From: Siphonobacter sp047605205
GTDB lineage: Bacteria; Bacteroidota; Bacteroidia; Cytophagales; Spirosomataceae
Direction: 5' to 3'
NCBI GenBank assembly: GCA_047605205.1
Contig: JASGGE010000027.1
Span: 1-30,910 of the forward strand
DNA: 30,910 nt
Shown here: positions 25,611 to 30,910 of the stretch, in pieces
Position numbering within the stretch: position 1 is the first letter of the stretch
How the letters are laid out: each line of letters opens with the position of its first letter
Made by a program: the position numbers and the translations under genes
Notes under the pieces: model-generated
Seen by the model: only the letters and a program-made list of their open reading frames with translations
Databases searched by the model: none
What the model was told of the DNA's origin: nothing

Positions 25611-28600
25611 CTAGAAGGCCAGATTCACACCTAATGTGATTGTGCGACCATTACCCAACGAGTTATACTCAACACCAGGCGAAGTATTGGTGTTACCGTT
25701 AACAGAAGACTCTGGTTCTACGCCCGTGTATTTAGTGAACAGGAATACATTGGTTGCCTGAGCGTACACCCGCAATGAGCTAATACCCGACTGGCCAAAC
25801 AGAGCCGATGGGAGTTTATACCCCACCACCACGTTTTGTAGACGTACAAAATCTCCTTTTTCTACGTAAGCTGAGATATTCGGAATATTGGCAGAGGCAA
25901 AATTGTCTCCATATACCAGCCGAGGAACATCCGTAATTTGGCCCGGAGTAGTCCAGCGGTTTAATACCTTCCTGGAGTTATTGAAGTAACGCTGATCTAA
26001 CCAGGTACCTGTGTTTCCATTCAGGATGTAGTTACCACCTGAATAAGAGAAGTTTAGGTTAACATCGAAATTCTTATACCGGAATGTATTGTTAAAACCA
26101 CCATACCATTTTGGAAGAGCATTCCCCATGGGCTTATAATCAGCAGCAGAAATAGCCGTAGCAGGTGTACCGTCCAGATAGGTCCAGCTGCTACCTTTAT
26201 CTGGAGCAATTGCCAAGCTGTATTGTACTTTCTCACCCGCGGCATTAAGGTAAATCCGTTGCCCATTTTCAGGGTTGATGCCATCGGTAATGGCTCCGTA
26301 TAAGGTCCCAACGGGTAAGCCAACCTGAGTTACGTTAAAGATATTCGCGGAGCTGGAAGTTGTACTCAGAATTTTATCCCCTTCGCCCGCGAGTGACGTA
26401 ACTTTATTAGTCAGGTGTGTATAGTTAAAGCTAATATTCCAGGAGAAATCTTTCTTACGAATTACCGTTGTGTTAATGCCTAATTCCAGACCACGATTGT
26501 AAAGAGAACCCACGTTAGCCAGAATAGCATCCCCCGGAATCCCTTTAGATGGCGACTGAGGCACGCTCAGAATCAAGCCATTAACATTGTTATTGAAATA
26601 CGTAAGTTCAAGTTGAACTTTGTTATTCCAAAGGCCAAGGTCCGCTCCAACGTTTGTTTGCTCTGACGTTTCCCAGCCTAGATTTGGGTTACCAGCCTGG
26701 CTGATTGCCCACGTTGGCACGGTGCTATACAGCGAAGAAGAGTAAAGATTTAGAGACGCATAGGGGCTATTCAGGTTTCCATTACCAACCCGGCCCCAGC
26801 TTGCTCTCAATTTCACACTATTCAGCACCCTACTTATTTCTGAGGTTTTATAAAAATCTTCCTCAGACAGTGACCAACCAGCAGAAATACCACCGAAGTT
26901 ACCCCACTTCTTATCCGCTCCCAGTGATGAGTTACCGTCTCTTCTAAAGTTAACGGTGAAGAAATACTTGTCGTTGAAGTCATACGTTACCCGTGAGAAC
27001 ATTGATAGGAACGAACGCGAAAACAAGCTATTCCCTGAAGGCGTAATATTACCCCAAGTTCCCTGATAATCATCAAAGTAAGGGTCAGCAGCTTGTGTAA
27101 CGTATACCCCCCAGACGTTGGTATTAAAGATCTGGGCGTCGTATCCTAACAGAGCGGTCAAATGGTTTTTACCAAAGCGAACGTCGTAGTTAAGCGTATT
27201 GGTAAAGTTCCAGTTATTGCGTAACCCGGTAATGTTAGTTACCGAACCATTGGTAGAAGATCCACCACCTGGCTCTGCACTCGTTGAGTTAATGTTTTCT
27301 GTTCTTAGCCGGTCAATCGAATAGTTCGTAGTGAAATCAAGGCCTTTAAACAGCGTGACAGTAGCTCCGATATTTGCCAGAATACGATCATTTTCGGAAG
27401 TATAACTAGCCAATTTGAAAAGAGCAACCGGATTGTAATATACGCTCGTTACCTGATTATTTCCATTACCAATCGGGCCACCCGCAACGGCCAGATTCAG
27501 GTGAGGCGTACCATCCTCGTTATACGCAGGTACGTTAGGGGCCAATGTGTATGCCATCCGGGCGGCTCCTACAATAAGCTGAGCGTTTCCTTCCAGCGAA
27601 CCGGAGTTCGGAGCTTTATTATACGAGTTCGTATAGTTAAGATTTCCTCTCACCTTCAGCCATTTCGTAGCCTGATGATCCAGGTTTAACCGGATACCTT
27701 TCCGCTTGAAGTTGTTCGTTTGTAGAAAACCGTTTTGATCGGAGTAGTTAGTAGAGAAGAAATAACTAGTTGTTTTATTGCCACCGCTAACATTTACTGC
27801 ATGGTTTTGCGAGACGCCGGTTTGGAACATGTAATCATACCATCTTGTGTCTACGAGCGAACCATCCGAACGGTACGTCGGGAAAAACAACTCGCCGGCA
27901 ATACTTGAGTTGTTGGCATTTCCTTCGATCACTTTTTTGTTCATGACGGCTTCGTTCTTAATCATCATGTAGTCTTCTGCATGCAGAAGTTCAGGTAATC
28001 GAACGGCACTCGTTACCCCTACCCAGCCATCATAACCTACTTTTACTCTTCCTTCTTTACCTCTTTTAGTGGTAATTAACAAAACCCCTGCGGCAGCACG
28101 TGATCCGTAAATAGCCGTTGATGCCGCATCTTTCAATACGTCAATCGACTCAATATCAGACGGGTTAATATCCCCTAAGGGGTTATTCGTTACGTTTGAG
28201 TTTCCTACGTTACCAGTAGTCAGCGGAATTCCATCTACCACAATCAAGGGATAAGAACTCAGCGAAATGGAGTTAATACCCCGCACCCGAATTACTGGTG
28301 CGTTGTTGAGAACCCCATTCGCCACTGAAATATTTACCCCGGCAGCCCGGCCAGCCAATGCCTGTTCGAAGCTTTGTACCGGAATTTCTTTTAGTTTTTC
28401 ACTGCTAATACTAGCTGCTGATCCCGTAAATTCTTTCTTACTCTGTGTACCATATCCAACCACCAATACTTCCGTCAGATCTTTTGAATGAGCGGCAAGC
28501 TCAACATTTACAGTCGTTTGTGTGGTTATTGGCTGCTCAATTGTTGTATAACCAATGAACGAAAACACCACTACGCTTTGCTGATCAGGAATGGACAACC

Positions 28601-28880
28601 GGTATCTTCCCTGAGCATCTGTTGTTGTACCCACATTGGTACCTTTTATCTGAACAGTCACCCCGGGCAGACCTTCTTTAGAATCCTGAGCAGTAACTAT
28701 CCCCGTAATGATTCGATCTACTACGGTGTCCTTTATCCGTAGGGTCTGTGATTTTGTCACCGGACCTGCCGCATAGGTTAATGGTGAAGCTAAGGCCAGG
28801 AGTAAAGTCGACAGCATCCATTTAGGAATAATGTATCGCTTTCTGACAATCCCAAAAGCTGTTTGGTACTTTTTTTCCAT
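25611..28880 (-). CDS. SusC/RagA-family TonB-linked outer membrane protein without STN domain
   Basis: This is an outer-membrane TonB-dependent importer of 1089 residues. The signal region is unusually long (about 1-39, with a basic stretch KRYIIPKWM before the hydrophobic core). The mature protein goes directly into a carboxypeptidase-D regulatory-like domain (about 57-132), then the plug (about 142-270, with VVDGIPLTTGN and IDVLKDAASTAIYGSRAAAGVLLITTKRGK) and the barrel ending in TLGVNLAF. There is no STN domain and no sigma/anti-sigma gene next to it, so its control must differ from that of the first SusC. It is transcribed with the SusD at 24109. The substrate is unknown. A near-consensus -7 element (TATCCTTTG, with one extra spacer base) lies just upstream on the minus strand. 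Confidence 0.95.
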   Translation of the reverse strand: MEKKYQTAFGIVRKRYIIPKWMLSTLLLALASPLTYAAGPVTKSQTLRIKDTVVDRIITGIVTAQDSKEGLPGVTVQIKGTNVGTTTDAQGRYRLSIPDQQSVVVFSFIGYTTIEQPITTQTTVNVELAAHSKDLTEVLVVGYGTQSKKEFTGSAASISSEKLKEIPVQSFEQALAGRAAGVNISVANGVLNNAPVIRVRGINSISLSSYPLIVVDGIPLTTGNVGNSNVTNNPLGDINPSDIESIDVLKDAASTAIYGSRAAAGVLLITTKRGKEGRVKVGYDGWVGVTSAVRLPELLHAEDYMMIKNEAVMNKKVIEGNANNSSIAGELFFPTYRSDGSLVDTRWYDYMFQTGVSQNHAVNVSGGNKTTSYFFSTNYSDQNGFLQTNNFKRKGIRLNLDHQATKWLKVRGNLNYTNSYNKAPNSGSLEGNAQLIVGAARMAYTLAPNVPAYNEDGTPHLNLAVAGGPIGNGNNQVTSVYYNPVALFKLASYTSENDRILANIGATVTLFKGLDFTTNYSIDRLRTENINSTSAEPGGGSSTNGSVTNITGLRNNWNFTNTLNYDVRFGKNHLTALLGYDAQIFNTNVWGVYVTQAADPYFDDYQGTWGNITPSGNSLFSRSFLSMFSRVTYDFNDKYFFTVNFRRDGNSSLGADKKWGNFGGISAGWSLSEEDFYKTSEISRVLNSVKLRASWGRVGNGNLNSPYASLNLYSSSLYSTVPTWAISQAGNPNLGWETSEQTNVGADLGLWNNKVQLELTYFNNNVNGLILSVPQSPSKGIPGDAILANVGSLYNRGLELGINTTVIRKKDFSWNISFNYTHLTNKVTSLAGEGDKILSTTSSSANIFNVTQVGLPVGTLYGAITDGINPENGQRIYLNAAGEKVQYSLAIAPDKGSSWTYLDGTPATAISAADYKPMGNALPKWYGGFNNTFRYKNFDVNLNFSYSGGNYILNGNTGTWLDQRYFNNSRKVLNRWTTPGQITDVPRLVYGDNFASANIPNISAYVEKGDFVRLQNVVVGYKLPSALFGQSGISSLRVYAQATNVFLFTKYTGVEPESSVNGNTNTSPGVEYNSLGNGRTITLGVNLAF

Positions 28881-29491
28881 ACTATTATTTTGGTTTTAAC
28901 GGATAAATACAAAGGATATCAACCTGATGAATGCACGATACACCTTATGCCTGTAGCACAGGAAAACACGTAATTCTAAGGTTATAGCCAGACGAAGGCT
29001 ATTTCACAAACTGTATCAGGAAGCGTACACGAACTTATTTGCTTAGCAGACAAATACTAAGCTTAGCAATAGACAAGACAACTCCTGAGCTGGCGTAAGC
29101 TCACAAGTGTCCATGGACAGGCAAAAAACTAAAGCAGGGCAAGCTCAACCAAGGAAGAGAGTGGCTAAGACCTTAGGACATCTTTCGATGTAAACTTTTT
29201 GGATTAAAAAGAGCTTCATTCGTCAAAATAGTTTTATAGTGGAGAGAAAGGTAGGTACCATATCAAATTGGTGTAATTAGTTGATATCTCAGAACAAACA
29301 TATGTTTATTTTGTTAATCAGCTAACATTTACCCATTAAACAATACAAATACCCGCATTAAATTTTGTACAAAAGAAGTTTTTAAATTGATATGAACAAT
29401 GATTTTTCAGAAAAAAAGAAAAATAAATTATTGATCTATAATTAGTATAAGTTTTTCTGTTTAGAATAGACTTTAGCCAAAGCTATAGTAA
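28881..29491. other. Long gene-free region upstream of the second SusC
   Basis: No gene is seen over about 600 bases. It contains operator-like repeats. GCTTAGCA is repeated at 29041-29048 and 29061-29068, spaced exactly 20 bases start to start; the second copy overlaps the palindrome CTAAGCTTAG (29057-29066). The 12-base palindrome TGTCCATGGACA lies at 29108-29119. The last part (29370-29460) is very AT-rich. These could be control sites for the SusC gene, but the distance (over 150 bases) is large. Confidence 0.5.
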
Positions 29492-29956
29492 CCACTACCC
29501 GATCTGACCGTAAGGGGGGGATTTAACGGCGTATTACTTGCGGACGGCACCTTTTTTATTACGCAGGATTCCGGCTACTCAGGTGGGCCCTTTTATGGCC
29601 GAACCGAATTTCAGGGAACGATTTATTACTGGTATCCAAAACCTGCCGGAAGCACTATCCCGAATTATGCGGGCACCCTTTAGTATTATATACCAATTGT
29701 AGCAACGGTTCATTCGCATACTCCCTGTATGTATGAAGGCGGCGATGGCGTTACCAACCAAACCAGCCAGGATGATCAGATCATGGCCGATAAGTGTTAC
29801 AACATAAAGCACTATGTTGTAAGATGCAACGGGACTGTGGGCCAATTTAATGGCACAATAACGGATATTTCAACATTCATTACGTCTCCCTATCATCAAC
29901 TTGCTCATTTATTACTCCTTAAGCAAACAACATTCGTATACATTTCGTTTTTCTGA
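29492..29956 (+). pseudogene. Remnant of a JAMM (JAB1/MPN-like) metallopeptidase domain protein
   Basis: Frame 29492-29956 reads as one protein apart from an in-frame TAG at 29681-29683. Before the TAG are GVLLADGTFFITQDSGYSGG and RTEFQGTIYYWYPKPAGS. After it are IPIVATVHSHTPC, EGGDGVTNQTSQDDQIMAD and IKHYVVRCNG. His-Ser-His followed by Ser-Gln-Asp-Asp matches the zinc-binding H-S/T-H-x(n)-S-x-x-D signature of JAMM peptidases, with a candidate catalytic Glu upstream (in RTEFQG). The spacer between HSH and SxxD is longer than the classic seven residues. The frame has no start codon before the TAG and is closed upstream by a TAA at 29489-29491. A 76-residue piece from an ATG at 29729 would lack the HSH motif. 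JAB-type domains are common in tails of secreted or polymorphic toxin proteins; whether this was one is a guess. Confidence 0.6.
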
Positions 29957-29986
29957 CCCCGTTTGGCCCTGTGCCAAACGGGGTCA
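29954..29986. repeat. Perfect inverted repeat over the stop codon of the JAMM remnant
   Basis: TGACCCCGTTTGGC (29954-29967) pairs perfectly with 29973-29986 around a 5-base loop. There is no T-run after it on plus. It begins with the TGA of the remnant's frame. Confidence 0.7.
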
Positions 29987-30550
29987 GTCCGGCGTGAAAA
30001 AAATAAAAAACCTTCCTTAACCCTTCAATTCATCTCCCTTCGTTATTCACACCTGTATCCATTCCTAAAACAATACATTGAAAAATCGGCTAAGGAGTAT
30101 CCCATTTTTAAAGAGGGGTTTGGATATGTTACCATACGCTACACTGTGGTAAACAATTACAGTAGGGCTCCGGTTGAGGTAACGAAAGAAAATGACGAAA
30201 AAGTAGATGATTGGATGGACCCTCTGGTTGCACAGTTTTCAGTCAGTCTGGAAAGCCTTCCCTTTATGTCCGACTCCAAAGGTGACTGCTGGCTTTGTTC
30301 GGATCATCCGCTTATTATTCCTACGTCGAAGGCAAATTGATATTGATTTACGACGGAGGCGATGAGAGAAGTTTATGCCAGAAGATGGCGTGATTCTCTC
30401 AACAAAAAAAGCGTCAGAAAATTGAGCCGCATTACCGAACCCTATCTCAGAAAAGCACTCCCCGATGATTTCCTGTTTGTAACCCCTTTTGAACCTGTCT
30501 ATCGATGGACGCCAGGCAACGAAAAGTACCAAGCAAGCATGAAATATTAA
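29963..30550 (+). pseudogene. Frameshifted gene of unknown function
   Basis: Two open pieces in the same frame (29963-30340 and 30362-30550) are separated by two stop codons (30338-30340 and 30344-30346). Between them another frame encodes YVEGKLILIYDGGDE. Joined, they read CSDHPLIIP, then YVEGKLILIYDGGDE, then REVYARRWRDSLNKKSVRKL, which looks like one continuous protein broken by compensating frameshifts. The C-terminal part holds RITEPYLRKALPDDF and VTPFEPVYRWTPGN. A possible start (GTG at 29994, followed by a lysine-rich stretch) is in a different frame and soon stops, so the 5' end is also damaged. I do not recognise the family. It lies 7 bases after the JAMM remnant, and the two may have been cotranscribed. 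Confidence 0.5.
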
Positions 30551-30684
30551 AAAAAGCTGCGTTTACGCTGGCTACGCAAAGGGACGAGTACATTTTAACG
30601 CGGGGCCGCACAAGTAATACCTGGGAGACGTTGAGGTCAATTTCTAAATACGGTTATGAAAAACATTGTCAACTTCACTTTTGA
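30505..30684 (+). other. Short open frame of unknown origin, perhaps a further gene fragment
   Basis: A 59-codon frame overlaps the end of the preceding broken gene in another frame. It reads KHEILKKAAFTLATQRDEY, then ILTRGRTSNTWETLRSISKY and a Cys-Gln-Leu-His-Phe end. The composition looks protein-like, but no family is recognised and the start is arbitrary. It may be the next piece of the same decayed gene. Confidence 0.25.
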
Positions 30685-30818
30685 TCCGCTGAATTGAGTA
30701 TGCCTGGCCTGTTCATCTTCTCTTGTATTGGCCTTATCGATTGTTTAAAGTTAGAAACTGTCAGAGAGAGTAAGTCTTGACTAATACACCAAACCAGGTT
30801 GCCAATTAGGTGAATACT

Positions 30819-30846
30819 AAAAAAGCCCGGCTCACCGGGCTTTTCC
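30819..30846. terminator. Bidirectional terminator hairpin
   Basis: AAAAGCCCGG (30821-30830) pairs with CCGGGCTTTT (30835-30844) around a 4-base loop, with A-run and T-run flanks. It separates the degraded zone from the putative IS end. Confidence 0.8.
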
Positions 30847-30857
30847 TATAGTTCCAT

Positions 30858-30910
30858 TGCACCGTCCTGAAATAGGTTGACATCAAGAAGATTAACTTAT
30901 GGAAGAGCAA
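30858..30910 (+). mobile_element. Possible left end of an IS3-like insertion sequence, cut by the window
   Basis: The 25 bases from 30858 to 30882 start with TG and end with GGTTGACA. Their layout resembles the terminal inverted repeats of the IS150 group of the IS3 family (TG, CC in the middle, AA-AG, TTG-ACA end). An ATG at 30899 starts a frame (Met-Glu-Glu-Gln) 17 bases further on that runs off the window; in such elements orfA starts near the left end. Only the edge is visible, so this is a hypothesis. Confidence 0.35.

Noticed and set aside
29514..29520. Run of seven G residues as a phase-variation tract
   Set aside because: The run is short, and the frame it would control is broken by an amber codon anyway.
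1..30910. CRISPR array, tRNA or rRNA genes
   Set aside because: No regularly spaced direct repeats of CRISPR type, tRNA cloverleaf or rRNA-like sequence was noticed; a covariance-model search was not possible.

Overview
The window looks like a chromosomal segment from a Bacteroidota bacterium, most likely order Cytophagales (Spirosoma/Siphonobacter-like). The reasons are two SusC/SusD pairs, a FecI-type sigma factor with a FecR-type anti-sigma factor, DUF3467 and DUF2867 proteins, sparse Shine-Dalgarno sequences and -7 boxes of the TAnnTTTG type (for example before gcvP and purK). The genus is inferred from general resemblance only.

Positions 1-9.4 kb hold mostly housekeeping genes. A BASS-family transporter, cut by the window edge, is followed by an exported RraA-like protein and a strong terminator. 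Next come a MenI-type hotdog thioesterase (minus), a histidine phosphatase, an L-2-hydroxyglutarate oxidase (lhgO), a decayed SusD C-terminus that keeps its own terminator, a small secreted protein, and a minus-strand purK-purE-LysM group. A small HExxH protein and a DUF3467 protein converge on a shared hairpin. gcvP (9.7-12.6 kb) has its own promoter and terminator.

Positions 12.7-23.8 kb are the most coherent accessory block, all on plus. It runs ECF sigma factor, FecR-like anti-sigma factor with a transmembrane segment, SusC with an N-terminal STN signalling domain, SusD lipoprotein and terminator, then two exported FAD-dependent oxidoreductases of one family (one Tat-type, one Sec-type with a C-terminal carbohydrate-binding-like domain), and a DUF2867 protein. 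By analogy with Fec/Sus trans-envelope signalling, substrate at the SusCD pair would pass through STN to FecR and release the sigma factor. The oxidoreductases would then act on the imported or periplasmic substrate, which the sequence does not identify.

Positions 24.1-28.9 kb carry a second SusC/SusD pair on minus, without STN or sigma/anti-sigma genes. The gap between the two blocks holds a truncated sugar-phosphate isomerase/epimerase remnant. Beyond it (28.9-30.9 kb) is a gene-poor, degraded zone: operator-like repeats, a JAMM (MPN/JAB) peptidase remnant broken by an amber codon, a frameshifted unknown gene, and at the right edge what may be the left end and first codons of an IS3-like element. 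No tRNA, rRNA or CRISPR array was seen.
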